Origin: a virus
Virus record (IMG/VR): IMGVR_UViG_3300046505_000105
Location: 1 to 43,780 of that record
Strand: one strand, 5' to 3'
DNA length: 43,780 bases
Shown here piece after piece: positions 20,678 to 27,351 of this stretch. Below the pieces are notes generated by a model. It was not told where the DNA came from. It was given only the letters and a program-made list of their open reading frames with translations, and searched no databases. Both the position numbers and the translations under genes were made by a program. Within the stretch, counting starts at the first letter, position 1; the number at the start of each line of letters is the position of its first letter.

Positions 20678-20880
20678 TCCCCGCCTTTCGGCGCCGGCAC
20701 CCCGCACGCGCGCCGTTCCAATTCCTGCGCCGCGCAGCCCAACCACCGCGCCAGGTCCAGCAGCTCCTTTGCTTTTTCTGGTGGCGGCAGTTCGCCGCCC
20801 AGTCCCAGCGCCGCCGTCAGCACCACCGCCCGGTCCGCCGCGGCCAGGGCGTCTGTCATCATTTGTTCCGCCATGCTCAT
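20674..20880 (-). CDS. Small protein directly before terminase
   Basis: 68 residues (MSMAEQMMTDALAAADRAVV ... KELLDLARWLGCAAQELERR), helical and acidic. It overlaps the helicase stop and the terminase start by 4 nt each. Position suggests a terminase partner, but at 68 residues without a clear HTH it is short for a small terminase subunit. Function open. Confidence 0.5.
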   Translation of the reverse strand: MSMAEQMMTDALAAADRAVVLTAALGLGGELPPPEKAKELLDLARWLGCAAQELERRACGVPAPKGGE

Positions 20881-22481
20881 TTCTGCTCTCTACTTTCCAA
20901 ATTTCTGCTTTGCCTTTCCCCCGGCACATCCTCGTCTCGTATCGCCGGCTCCGGCTCCTGCAAATAACACTTCGGTTTCTCCCCCGGATACTCATGGAAC
21001 TGCAGCGCCGGCTTGCAAAAATACAGCCAGCGGCTCGCGTTTTGCTGGCTGCCCGGCCAGCGCTGTTTGCTCAATATAAACTTCGCGTCCCATACCTTGA
21101 ACAGCCCGTCCATTTCCTTCCTCGTCTCGTCCGCCCCGTTCGGATAAATCGTCAGCTTCTCCTGCAACTCCGCCAGCTTCTCCGCCTTCTTTTCGTTGCG
21201 CAACATGCCGCACACGTTGTTCGCGTTGTCCGTCCATTGCTTGCTCCCTCGCACCCGGTCCTTCGCCCGGCTGTCACCGCCCTTGTTCTCGTGCACCACC
21301 AGAAAAGTGTGCGTCCCCGTCTTCACGCAGAAATCCGCAAACTGCGCCGCCGCCAGGCCCTGCGTCGCGTAGTCGTCATCCGCAATCCCTATCCGCATCA
21401 CGCTGTCCACCACAAACACCTCGCCCCCCAGATGCTCGCGCGCGTAACGGAACGTGTTCAGCAGCTCCCGCCAGTCCGTTATCCCCATGAAATTGTAGAT
21501 TAAAAACCGTTCGTTCAACCACGCCAGCGCGTGACGCGTTTTCCGCTCGTTCTCCGGGTTGCGTTCCAGGTGGCCCTCGCCCAACAGTTGCCGCGCCATG
21601 ATCCACAGCGTTATTTCCGGCGGCACCTCCATGCTCGCCAGCACCACCCGTTTCCGTGGCGGCGGCGCCCCGCCGCCGTTCGTAGCCGTAGCCGCGGCGC
21701 CCCCGCCGCCGGCCGTGTCAAATTGCTTCGCGCACTCAATGCAGATCTGGCCCAGCATCGAACTCTTCCCACTTCCGTTGTCTCCCGTGAACAGCGTGCA
21801 TTCCGCCGGCCGTATCCGCAGCGGAAAACCAAACGGCAGCGCATATCCGTAAGTGTCCTCCTTGCGTTCAAACCACGCGTTGAAATAAGCGTCCGCAAAA
21901 TCCGCCGGCGCGCACAGGTATTTGGGACTCGCCGTTCCCCGCTCCGTCAGCTTCTTCCACGTCAGAAAATTCTGGTCCACCTGCGCAAAGAACGCCTCGC
22001 TTGGCGCGCCCCCAAACTCCATCAGCAGACTGCTCTCCAGCACGTTCTTCTGTATCAGTTTCCGCGCCACAAACTTTTCCCAAACTATGTCCGCCCAATA
22101 CGGCCAGTTCGCCGCGCTCGGCACGGCCCCCATGCACTCGCCCAAATACGCGCCGCCGCCCACCTGTTCCAGTTGATTGCGCGTTGTCAGTTCTGCCGCC
22201 ACCGTGATCTCGTCCACCGGATTATTTTTGCTGTGCAGATACACGCACGCCGTCCAGATGGACTGCCGGCGCAGATCGTAAAACACCTCTTCATTCCCAA
22301 ACCTCTCCATCAATGCCGGCAGGACTGCCGGCGCGGCCAGCAACACGCATCCAATCAGCGCCGCCTCCGCCGCCACATTATGCGGCGGCAGCCGCATTTC
22401 TCCCTCTCCTGGGGGAGAGGGCGGACGTTTCCTCTTCAAACTCCCACCTGTCCCCGCCTGCTCTGAAACTGATTCAATCAT
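20877..22481 (-). CDS. dnaB: Replicative DNA helicase, DnaB-like
   Basis: 534 residues. The N-terminal domain begins LPPHNVAAEAALIGCVLLAA, the classic DnaB opening. ATG 22397 (MRLPPHN) is a possible start; residues 1-28 before it look disordered. The RecA-like domain has Walker A GDNGSGKSS near residue 233 and Walker B EVFVVDSVMRIG near 355. It unwinds DNA at the fork, probably loaded by the O-like initiator encoded upstream. Between Walker A and the next strand (residues about 257-275) two type B palindromes are translated (GGGGAAATAT, GGGAPPPRK). They lie in a surface loop of an essential enzyme. The C-terminal tail (RQSRNLESREQK) is heptamer-derived. Confidence 0.8.
   Translation of the reverse strand: MIESVSEQAGTGGSLKRKRPPSPPGEGEMRLPPHNVAAEAALIGCVLLAAPAVLPALMERFGNEEVFYDLRRQSIWTACVYLHSKNNPVDEITVAAELTTRNQLEQVGGGAYLGECMGAVPSAANWPYWADIVWEKFVARKLIQKNVLESSLLMEFGGAPSEAFFAQVDQNFLTWKKLTERGTASPKYLCAPADFADAYFNAWFERKEDTYGYALPFGFPLRIRPAECTLFTGDNGSGKSSMLGQICIECAKQFDTAGGGGAAATATNGGGAPPPRKRVVLASMEVPPEITLWIMARQLLGEGHLERNPENERKTRHALAWLNERFLIYNFMGITDWRELLNTFRYAREHLGGEVFVVDSVMRIGIADDDYATQGLAAAQFADFCVKTGTHTFLVVHENKGGDSRAKDRVRGSKQWTDNANNVCGMLRNEKKAEKLAELQEKLTIYPNGADETRKEMDGLFKVWDAKFILSKQRWPGSQQNASRWLYFCKPALQFHEYPGEKPKCYLQEPEPAIRDEDVPGERQSRNLESREQK
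21656..21711. repeat. GC palindrome B, copies 23-24
   Basis: Two copies, in frame inside the RecA-like core of the helicase. Confidence 0.85.
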
Positions 22482-22484
22482 ATT

Positions 22485-22799
22485 TCAAAATGGCATTTTG
22501 TCCGTCCGCTCAATTCTGGCCGCCGTCGCCACAAACCGATGGCCGTTATCATCTTTTTTACGCTGCCCCAAATTGCACGCGCCGCAAAGCAGTCGCAGTT
22601 CCTTGGCCTCAGCTTCGCGCCTGTATCGCGCCAGCCGTGCAGAAAAACTCAGTTCACTCACCACATAATCCCGCCCGTTCACATGGTCAAACTCCAGCTT
22701 GTCCGGGTCGTCTTCCGAGCATAGCTCGCACTTGCCGCCCAGCAGTTCCATCAACTCCCGCTTCAACCGTTGCGCGTAAATGGTCTGCCGGCAGGCCAT
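22485..22799 (-). CDS. HNH endonuclease, stand-alone
   Basis: 104 residues. CELCSEDDPDKLEFDHVNGR and LLCGACNLGQRKKDD give the ββα-metal layout: two CxxC pairs and the DH of the HNH core, with N in the last helix. It is a small DNA nicking/cleaving enzyme. Position between the initiator and helicase fits a homing-type or replication-associated phage HNH protein rather than the packaging HNH, which usually sits beside the terminase. It is distinct from the HNH domain fused to the integrase. Confidence 0.7.
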   Translation of the reverse strand: MACRQTIYAQRLKRELMELLGGKCELCSEDDPDKLEFDHVNGRDYVVSELSFSARLARYRREAEAKELRLLCGACNLGQRKKDDNGHRFVATAARIERTDKMPF

Positions 22800-22862
22800 T
22801 TATTCCATCCTCTCAGTGGCCGCGGCGCCCCGCCGCGCTTTTGTATCTTCGTCCTCTTTCAT
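22800..22862 (-). CDS. Possible 20-residue ORF made mostly from a B palindrome
   Basis: MKEDEDTKARRGAAATERME. Its TAA abuts the ATG of the HNH gene without a gap. It could couple translation or be chance. It contains palindrome copy 25. Confidence 0.2.
   Translation of the reverse strand: MKEDEDTKARRGAAATERME
22816..22838. repeat. GC palindrome B, copy 25
   Basis: Symmetric variant GTGGC-CGCGGCG-CC-CGCCGCG between the initiator and HNH genes. Confidence 0.8.
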
Positions 22863-22877
22863 AAAATCACAGCCGTT

Positions 22878-23708
22878 TTACTCCATCCCTTCCAGCCGCG
22901 CGAACAGCCGCGCCTCTTCCGCGTCGTCTTTCAGGTGTCGCGCCACCCGCAAAGCCTCCCGCAATTCCGACTTGCCCATGCTGCCGTTGCCGCCCGGCGC
23001 GTTTTTTTTCAAATCGCCCAGCGCCTGCGTCCGGCCGCCTCGAAAATCGTTCTCGAAATCCAGCTTGAAAATCTTGCGCCACCGCTCCCACGCAAATTTC
23101 TGGTATCCCAGCTTCCCCGCGTACCAACCGCGGCACCAGGTTTCAGGCATCATCGCCGGCGCGCCGATCGCCAGGTTGCCCGGGTACGCCTTCCCCTCCG
23201 TCAAGACCTCTTCCTCTGAAGGAATCTCCGCGTAAGCGGACGCCACCGCCTCTGGTGGCGGTTCTCCCCTGACGGTTCCTGATGGATTGGGTGACATTGG
23301 CGACACGTCCATGTCACCCTGACTTAATGTCATCCCCCCATTTATTGGGGTTTGGGGCGGTTTTTGGGGTGCCTCCGGTTTCGTCATGTCACCCTGACTT
23401 AATGTCAGGGGCTGACTTAATGTCAGGGGTGACATTTTGTCAGGGTCCCCAAAACACAGCACATGGTACTCATTCACGCCATGCGGCCCGGTACTGGAAG
23501 AGATGTCAATTTCCTTGAGGTCGTGTAGGCGGGCGATGCTTCGATACACCTGCCTCGAAGTCAGGCGCGCCTTGCGAGCCAGCGTCTCAACGCTCGGCCA
23601 GGCTTTGCCGTGTTCATTGGCAAAGTCAGCCAGGGCCAGCAGCACCAGCAGATCGCCCTCCTTGGCGGAGCTGTTTTCCCAAGCTCGGTTCATGGCTCGT
23701 ATGCTCAC
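22878..23708 (-). CDS. Replication initiator, lambda O-like winged-helix protein
   Basis: 276 residues from GTG 23708 (overlapping the upstream stop), or 271 from ATG 23693. The N-terminal winged helix (WENSSAKEGDLLVLLALADF ... PSVETLARKARLTSRQVYRS) is the form found in phage O-type initiators and primosomal proteins. A low-complexity linker repeats TLSQGDM. The C-terminus (WCRGWYAGKLGYQKFAWERW) may contact the helicase. The linker DNA carries several TGAC-N5-GTCA elements, so as in lambda the origin may lie inside the initiator gene. It would bind these sites and load the DnaB-like helicase encoded 0.4 kb downstream. Confidence 0.65.
   Translation of the reverse strand: MSIRAMNRAWENSSAKEGDLLVLLALADFANEHGKAWPSVETLARKARLTSRQVYRSIARLHDLKEIDISSSTGPHGVNEYHVLCFGDPDKMSPLTLSQPLTLSQGDMTKPEAPQKPPQTPINGGMTLSQGDMDVSPMSPNPSGTVRGEPPPEAVASAYAEIPSEEEVLTEGKAYPGNLAIGAPAMMPETWCRGWYAGKLGYQKFAWERWRKIFKLDFENDFRGGRTQALGDLKKNAPGGNGSMGKSELREALRVARHLKDDAEEARLFARLEGME
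23292..23442. other. Candidate replication origin: iteron-like TGAC-N5-GTCA array
   Basis: Three identical TGACTTAATGTCA elements (23320-23332, 23395-23407, 23413-23425), a variant TGACATTTTGTCA (23430-23442) and a partial one at 23292-23305. The last three are spaced 17-18 bp. Between the first two full copies lies a G-rich stretch with three GGGG runs (about 23347-23379). The array sits in the linker of the O-like initiator gene, the same place as the lambda origin. It could instead be a protein-level repeat only. Confidence 0.5.
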
Positions 23709-24547
23709 GGCTCACCTCCAGGTGTAGCCCCAGCCGCTCGCGCCGCTGGCGGCGCGGCGTTTTTTGCAGGTCCGGCAGGCAACGCGGGCACAGCGGCTGG
23801 TGGCGTGCCCTGCCGCGTCCCAGACCCCTTTGCCGAACAATCCCCGCTCACCTCACCCATCAGGTTATTTCCATCCATCCGGTCATCCGACCCCCCCCCC
23901 TCCCGTCCGGCCACCACCACGGCCCCGGCACCCGCTTCCACCTGGACGAGTTGGCCAGGGCGTGCACCAACTCCGACCCTTTGAGAACCATCAATGTCTA
24001 ACCCGTTGGAAATCAACGCCTGAGGGTTTGACTGCAAAGCAGAAGACCGCTCCACCTGGGCGGCCCCAGCATCGAACCACTCACGCAGCCTGGCCGCCGC
24101 CGCCGCATGATCCTCCGCCTCTTGGACAATTTCTTTCTCCCCAGTCTCACCCATCGCCAGAAGGTCCCGAGCGTGCTGCATCACTATTCCAGCGCCGATC
24201 GTCAGATCCCGGAAGCTCGCGCCGTCCTCCTTCGTCCGCGCCAGGCCGACCCAGCGGGAACCAGTAGATAGGAGAATGTCAGCAAACTCCTTATTAAATC
24301 GTGCTACCTTTTCGGCGCAGCGCTTGGCGAGCTCAGTCACGGTTCTTTTGTTCGCGTGCAGTTGAACGCTGATGGTATCAACAGGGTAACCAGCACCCAG
24401 CAGCATCAAAATGGCGTTGCGCTTGAACTCTAACTTGTCGGCAATTTTCCCAGAGTAGCGTTTCGCAATCTCCGGTTGCGGCAGGAGCATGGCCTCATCA
24501 TCCTGCTCTGCAAAAAGCGCCGGCTGTTGTGAAGGGGATTTGGCCAT
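23705..24547 (-). CDS. HTH DNA-binding protein upstream of initiator
   Basis: 280 residues from ATG 24547 (MAKSPSQQPALFAEQDDEAM). A homeodomain-like helix-turn-helix is visible at about residues 40-75: RNAILMLLGAGYPVDTISVQ then LHANKRTVTELAKRCAEK. A helical region (FRDLTIGAGIVMQHARDLLA) follows, then a disordered Gly/Ala/Pro-rich tail. It could be a regulator or a small-terminase-like DNA-binding protein; it lies far from the large terminase. It starts 5 bases after gene 24552-24803 and overlaps the initiator start. Confidence 0.55.
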   Translation of the reverse strand: MAKSPSQQPALFAEQDDEAMLLPQPEIAKRYSGKIADKLEFKRNAILMLLGAGYPVDTISVQLHANKRTVTELAKRCAEKVARFNKEFADILLSTGSRWVGLARTKEDGASFRDLTIGAGIVMQHARDLLAMGETGEKEIVQEAEDHAAAAARLREWFDAGAAQVERSSALQSNPQALISNGLDIDGSQRVGVGARPGQLVQVEAGAGAVVVAGREGGGSDDRMDGNNLMGEVSGDCSAKGSGTRQGTPPAAVPALPAGPAKNAAPPAARAAGATPGGEP

Positions 24548-24551
24548 AAAA

Positions 24552-24803
24552 TCAACGCCCGAAATTCTCTTGGCTCGACCGCAGCAGCACGGCCTTGTCC
24601 AAATTGACCAGGTGCTGCTGTTGGTAAAAAAGAATCGCCGCCTCCGAGATGAACCATCCGGCGCTGTCACGTAGCACGGGACCGAGTTCGCCCGACTTGA
24701 AAGTTTCCCTGACCCATCGCTCTGACTTTGAAGGAAAGAAATGAACGAACACATCTGCTGTTGAAAAAAAACGCCCCGGCTTCTTTAGTGTTGGCTCGCT
24801 CAT
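24552..24803 (-). CDS. Small HTH protein, excisionase/MerR-like fold
   Basis: 83 residues from ATG 24803 (MSEPTLKKPGRFFSTADVFV). FFPSKSERWVRETFKSGELG then VLRDSAGWFISEAAILFYQQ resembles the short winged HTH of excisionase-like phage proteins. It may act as a recombination directionality factor for the integrase or as an early regulator; neither can be decided from sequence. Six bases separate it from the zinc-ribbon gene upstream. Confidence 0.5.
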   Translation of the reverse strand: MSEPTLKKPGRFFSTADVFVHFFPSKSERWVRETFKSGELGPVLRDSAGWFISEAAILFYQQQHLVNLDKAVLLRSSQENFGR

Positions 24804-24808
24804 ACAAT

Positions 24809-25030
24809 TCAATCCGCACTCTGTTTGCCCGGATGCCGCAGCAGGAAGTCCTGTCCGTTTGCAAAAACCGGCGGCTGCCAATGCACCCGCACCGATCCGC
24901 ACTCCGCGCACACGGCCGGCAAATAATCACGCTCGATCCGCTGCACCACATGGCCGCAATCGCGGCAGAAGAAATAACCATCCCGCGCGCAGAGTGCGAA
25001 GCTTGGCCTTTGGTGAATCTCGTGTTTCAT
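24809..25030 (-). CDS. Zinc-ribbon protein, first gene of the early run
   Basis: 73 residues from ATG 25030 (MKHEIHQRPSFALCARDGYF). CRDCGHVVQ and CAECGSVRVHW form a four-Cys zinc ribbon, followed by a short basic tail. The frame continues to an ATG at 25087 that lies in the target duplication of the insertion sequence, so the IS now sits directly at the 5' edge of this gene and may have cut it from its promoter. It is probably a small nucleic-acid-binding protein. Confidence 0.55.
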   Translation of the reverse strand: MKHEIHQRPSFALCARDGYFFCRDCGHVVQRIERDYLPAVCAECGSVRVHWQPPVFANGQDFLLRHPGKQSAD

Positions 25031-25081
25031 TTTCCGTTCCGTAGTCGGCTGCTGGCTGCCGTCCACCCGATGCGGACGGCG

Positions 25082-25089
25082 AACCATTT
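25082..25089. repeat. IS target duplication, left (AACCATTT)
   Basis: Eight-base direct repeat, identical to 26788-26795. IS1595-family elements generate 8-bp duplications. Confidence 0.9.
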
Positions 25090-25123
25090 GGTGAGTGTCC
25101 CCTCACGACAGGTAACTGATTTT
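25090..25123. repeat. IS terminal inverted repeat, left
   Basis: Begins GGTGAGTGTCCCC and pairs with 26754-26787 over 34 positions with 7 mismatches. Confidence 0.85.
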
Positions 25124-25179
25124 ATTATGTATTGACATAACTCGTTGATTATCAAATGAATTTAGATGGTAATAATGTA

Positions 25180-25207
25180 TTGACAAAATGGGAAACTCTG
25201 TTAAATT
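25180..25207 (+). promoter_or_regulatory. Probable promoter of the IS operon
   Basis: TTGACA at 25180-25185, a 16-base spacer and TAAATT at 25202-25207. About 65 bases upstream of the first IS gene. A second TTGACA lies about 48 bases earlier. Confidence 0.5.
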
Positions 25208-25274
25208 TGAGTCGTAATATGAAATTACAAACCACCGGGGGTTTCCCGGAAGTGACGAAAACACAGACAAAATT

Positions 25275-25676
25275 ATGAAAATTACTCACTCGTTCCGAAA
25301 GAATCACAAAATCCAGTCCGCCATTTCTGACGTGGAAAAAATCGCCGGAATGCGCGGCTCGCACGGCGCACGCCGCCGAAGCGGAGAACGATTGCTGGTT
25401 ACAGCCGGTTCGCCAAACTTCGCCGAACTCGATTCGTATGAAGTTGGGAAAACCTTCTCCGCAAATTCTCACTGCTGGGAAGTAATCGAAAAAACACCGG
25501 CTGGAATCATAATCGAAAAAGACTTTAATCGTTCCGATATTACGTTGGCGCGGCGAACCGCTGCGTGCCGGAGATTGATGGTTGCCGGAAAACCGTTCGA
25601 CGGAACGGCCTCCCTCGAAAAACTTCAAAAGATGGCGAATGCCACCACAAAAATGGCGGTCGAAAAATCTCAATGA
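25275..25676 (+). CDS. IS passenger protein 1 (unknown)
   Basis: 133 residues. The N-terminus is basic (MKITHSFRKNHKIQSAISDV). The middle contains VGKTFSANSHCWEVIEKTPA and the C-terminus is helical. I recognise no family. It is first in the IS operon and its stop overlaps the next start (ATGA at 25673-25676), so it was carried in as part of the element. A partner of the transposase or an accessory cargo gene. Confidence 0.6.
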   Translation: MKITHSFRKNHKIQSAISDVEKIAGMRGSHGARRRSGERLLVTAGSPNFAELDSYEVGKTFSANSHCWEVIEKTPAGIIIEKDFNRSDITLARRTAACRRLMVAGKPFDGTASLEKLQKMANATTKMAVEKSQ

Positions 25677-25855
25677 ACGCTCCAAAGCAAAATCAAATTG
25701 GCCGTCCTCCCCGTGATGGGGAGGCGGCAACTGGACAGATTCAGCTTCGCGTGACGATGGCTCGCAAAAACGCTTACGTCCGGGCCGCGAAGCCGAAAAA
25801 ACTAACCGAATGGATTGTTGAAAACTTGGATAAAGCTTCAAGCTATGAGCTATAA
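25673..25855 (+). CDS. IS passenger protein 2, small DNA-binding-like
   Basis: 60 residues (MNAPKQNQIGRPPRDGEAAT, then IQLRVTMARKNAYVRAAKPK and LTEWIVENLDKAS). The IQLRVTMARKNAYVRAA strand-helix resembles a ribbon-helix-helix protein and could regulate the operon. It overlaps the upstream gene by 4 nt and the transposase start by 11 nt. Confidence 0.55.
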   Translation: MNAPKQNQIGRPPRDGEAATGQIQLRVTMARKNAYVRAAKPKKLTEWIVENLDKASSYEL

Positions 25856-26720
25856 CTTCAAAGACTTTGACGCGCAGTTCCCTGACGACGCGGCCTGTCT
25901 GGACTTCATTTTCCGCGCTCGCTACGCGAACCACGTTTGCGAGTGCGGGAAGTCCGGTTGTTTCCACCGAATCACCACGCGACGCGCTTATTCGTGCGCG
26001 TGGTGCGGGGCGCAGATTTCGCCGACAACCGGAACGATTTTTCACAAGTCGGAAACCAGTTTGAAAACTTGGTTCTTTGCGATTTTCCTTTTCGCAAAAT
26101 CCAAGAACAGAGTCGCGGCTAAAGAGTTGCAGCGGCAACTCGGAATCACCTACAAATGTGCGCACCGCATGGGGCACAAAATCCGCGAACTCATGGCCGC
26201 AGACGGCAACTTGTTCGCGGGCGTGGTCGAAGCCGACGAAACCTATATCGGGGGAAAACGTGCCGGACTTCGCGGGCGTGGGGCACTTGGAAAGACTCCG
26301 GTGATCGGCGTTGTCGAGCGGCGCGGCGGGGTGTGTGCGAAAGTCATGGACAGGGTAACGACCGCTGGCGCAATCAAACTCATTCGCGCAAACGTCCAGC
26401 CCGGAACAACGGTCAACACCGACGAATTTGGGATTTACAATTACGTGGGGAAACTTGGATTCACTCACAACGTCGTCAACCACGGGCGGAAAGAATACGT
26501 TCGCGGGCGAGTCCACACGAACACGATTGACGGATTCTGGTCGCAAGTGAAGCGCTCCCTTGACGGAACGCACCACAGCGTCAGCCCGAAATACTTGCAG
26601 AGCTACGTCAACGAGTTCGCTTGGCGTTACTCGCACCGTTTCGACGGGGAGCTTTTCGCCGCGCTGGTCGCAAAGACGGGTTTGATGCAACCCAAAGCAG
26701 CCGCAGAAACCGCGATTTAG
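25845..26720 (+). CDS. IS1595-family transposase (ISXO2-like)
   Basis: 291 residues from ATG 25845. An N-terminal zinc ribbon (CECGKSGCFHRIT, then YSCAWCGAQISPTTGTIFHK) is followed by the ISXO2-like catalytic domain. Candidate catalytic acidic residues are in VVEADETYIGGKR and VNTDEFGIY, with HTNTIDGFWSQVKRSL as the third block, which has Asn before the conserved GFWSxxKR. It cuts and moves the element by binding the terminal repeats. The frame is intact, with no stop or shift. Confidence 0.88.
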   Translation: MSYNFKDFDAQFPDDAACLDFIFRARYANHVCECGKSGCFHRITTRRAYSCAWCGAQISPTTGTIFHKSETSLKTWFFAIFLFAKSKNRVAAKELQRQLGITYKCAHRMGHKIRELMAADGNLFAGVVEADETYIGGKRAGLRGRGALGKTPVIGVVERRGGVCAKVMDRVTTAGAIKLIRANVQPGTTVNTDEFGIYNYVGKLGFTHNVVNHGRKEYVRGRVHTNTIDGFWSQVKRSLDGTHHSVSPKYLQSYVNEFAWRYSHRFDGELFAALVAKTGLMQPKAAAETAI

Positions 26721-26753
26721 TTTTACCCATGCGTTCATTTTATCATCATTCAA

Positions 26754-26787
26754 AAATTCCGTTACGTGTTGTCAAGGGACACTCGCC
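26754..26787. repeat. IS terminal inverted repeat, right
   Basis: Complement begins GGCGAGTGTCCCTTGACA. Partner of 25090-25123. Confidence 0.85.
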
Positions 26788-26795
26788 AACCATTT
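26788..26795. repeat. IS target duplication, right (AACCATTT)
   Basis: Exact copy of 25082-25089. Confidence 0.9.
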
Positions 26796-26807
26796 TGTCT
26801 GTGAGAA

Positions 26808-26829
26808 AGCTTGGGCTTGCGCCCAGGCT
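26808..26829. terminator. Hairpin with GCAA loop downstream of IS
   Basis: AGC-C-TGGGC-GCAA-GCCCA-A-GCT on the minus strand, followed by TTTCTC. On the plus strand it is followed by a T-rich stretch. It could end the regulator transcript (minus) or transcription leaving the IS (plus). It belongs to the phage, not to the IS. Confidence 0.45.
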
Positions 26830-26864
26830 AGTTTGATTTTCCAAAAAGAACGCAAGGCCGCCCT

Positions 26865-27068
26865 TTAGCAGCCAGCAACCGACTTCTCTAAAACTGGTAA
26901 AATCATCCGGCGCCGCTGCGCTAGGCAGTTCGGGCAAATCCCGTGCGACACCTCGCCGTCGAACTTCTGGATGCACGGCTTGGTCCCGATCTGCTTCTGG
27001 CAAACGCAACACGCGACCAGCATCGTGCCGGTCAATTCAGCATCGTGGTTTTCAAGCGGATCACTCAC
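26865..27068 (-). CDS. Small zinc-finger protein next to regulator
   Basis: 67 residues (MSDPLENHDAELTGTMLVAC). CCVCQKQIG and ICPNCLAQRR form a four-Cys zinc site with a C-terminal basic patch. It overlaps the ribbon-helix-helix gene by 4 nt, so the two are co-transcribed and may act together in the lysogeny switch. No closer family recognised. Confidence 0.55.
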   Translation of the reverse strand: MSDPLENHDAELTGTMLVACCVCQKQIGTKPCIQKFDGEVSHGICPNCLAQRRRMILPVLEKSVAGC

Positions 27069-27256
27069 GCTGCCACCTTCTCTTTCGCGGATTTGCTGAA
27101 CTCGCGCCGGTCCAAATACTCAACCAACGCTTCGCGGGTAACATCGGCTTCGCTCAACATTCGGGTTTTGGCTTCACTCGAAACGCGACGCTTCAGCGGC
27201 TTCGGCAGCCGGATTGCAAGTTTAGTTTCGCTAACCATGTGCCGATTGTCTGTCAT
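27065..27256 (-). CDS. Ribbon-helix-helix (CopG-like) regulator
   Basis: 63 residues from ATG 27256; ATG 27238 (MVSETKLAIRLPKPLKRRV) is the likelier start. KLAIRLPKPLKRRVSSEAKT is the beta strand plus first helix of an RHH protein, and SEADVTREALVEYLDR the second helix. It would bind DNA as a dimer, plausibly at the inverted repeat in the divergent region it shares with the integrase, and so control integrase and its own expression. It is the best candidate for the phage's lysogeny regulator; no CI-like or Cro-like HTH repressor was found. Confidence 0.7.
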   Translation of the reverse strand: MTDNRHMVSETKLAIRLPKPLKRRVSSEAKTRMLSEADVTREALVEYLDRREFSKSAKEKVAA

Positions 27257-27266
27257 ACGCCGCAGG

Positions 27267-27304
27267 TTGTCAACAATAAATCTTCAACTATTTTCAGTTG
27301 ACAA
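27267..27304. promoter_or_regulatory. Divergent operator: TTGTCAAC-N22-GTTGACAA
   Basis: Perfect 8-bp inverted repeat with 22 bases between arms, in the 95-base gap between the RHH gene (minus) and the integrase (plus). Each arm contains a TTGTCA/TTGACA-like -35, so repressor binding would block both promoters. Likely target of the RHH protein. Confidence 0.5.
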
Positions 27305-27351
27305 TAACAGGCGTTTGTAGGACATTTGCCGTGTGAAGACGAAATACCACT

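Larger units (their letters stand above)
25090..26787 (+). mobile_element. IS1595-family insertion sequence, intact, 1698 bp
   Basis: The limits are set by imperfect 34-bp terminal inverted repeats (left from GGTGAGTGTCCC at 25090; right ending at 26787, its complement starting GGCGAGTGTCCC; 27 of 34 positions match). An exact 8-bp target duplication AACCATTT flanks them. It carries two small passenger ORFs and an ISXO2-like transposase in one overlapping operon on the plus strand, opposite to the phage genes. Base composition is visibly less GC-rich than the phage. Identical duplications and an open transposase indicate a recent insertion. Confidence 0.92.

Noticed and set aside
20674-20880. 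Small terminase subunit
   Set aside because: The position fits but the protein has only 68 residues and no visible HTH, so I left it as unknown.
23735-23765. GC hairpin followed by TTTTTT on the plus strand, terminator-like
   Set aside because: It lies inside a minus-strand coding region and no plus-strand gene precedes it.
25152-26753. Long minus-strand ORF across the IS
   Set aside because: It is antisense to the transposase and passenger genes, whose motifs and overlaps are clear on the plus strand.
26746-27012. Minus-strand ORF that would cross the IS target site and could be a gene split by the IS
   Set aside because: Most of it is a shadow of the zinc-finger gene 26865-27068. Joining across the IS puts an ATG inside the duplication and simply extends the zinc-ribbon gene with unremarkable sequence, so no clearly disrupted gene is shown.
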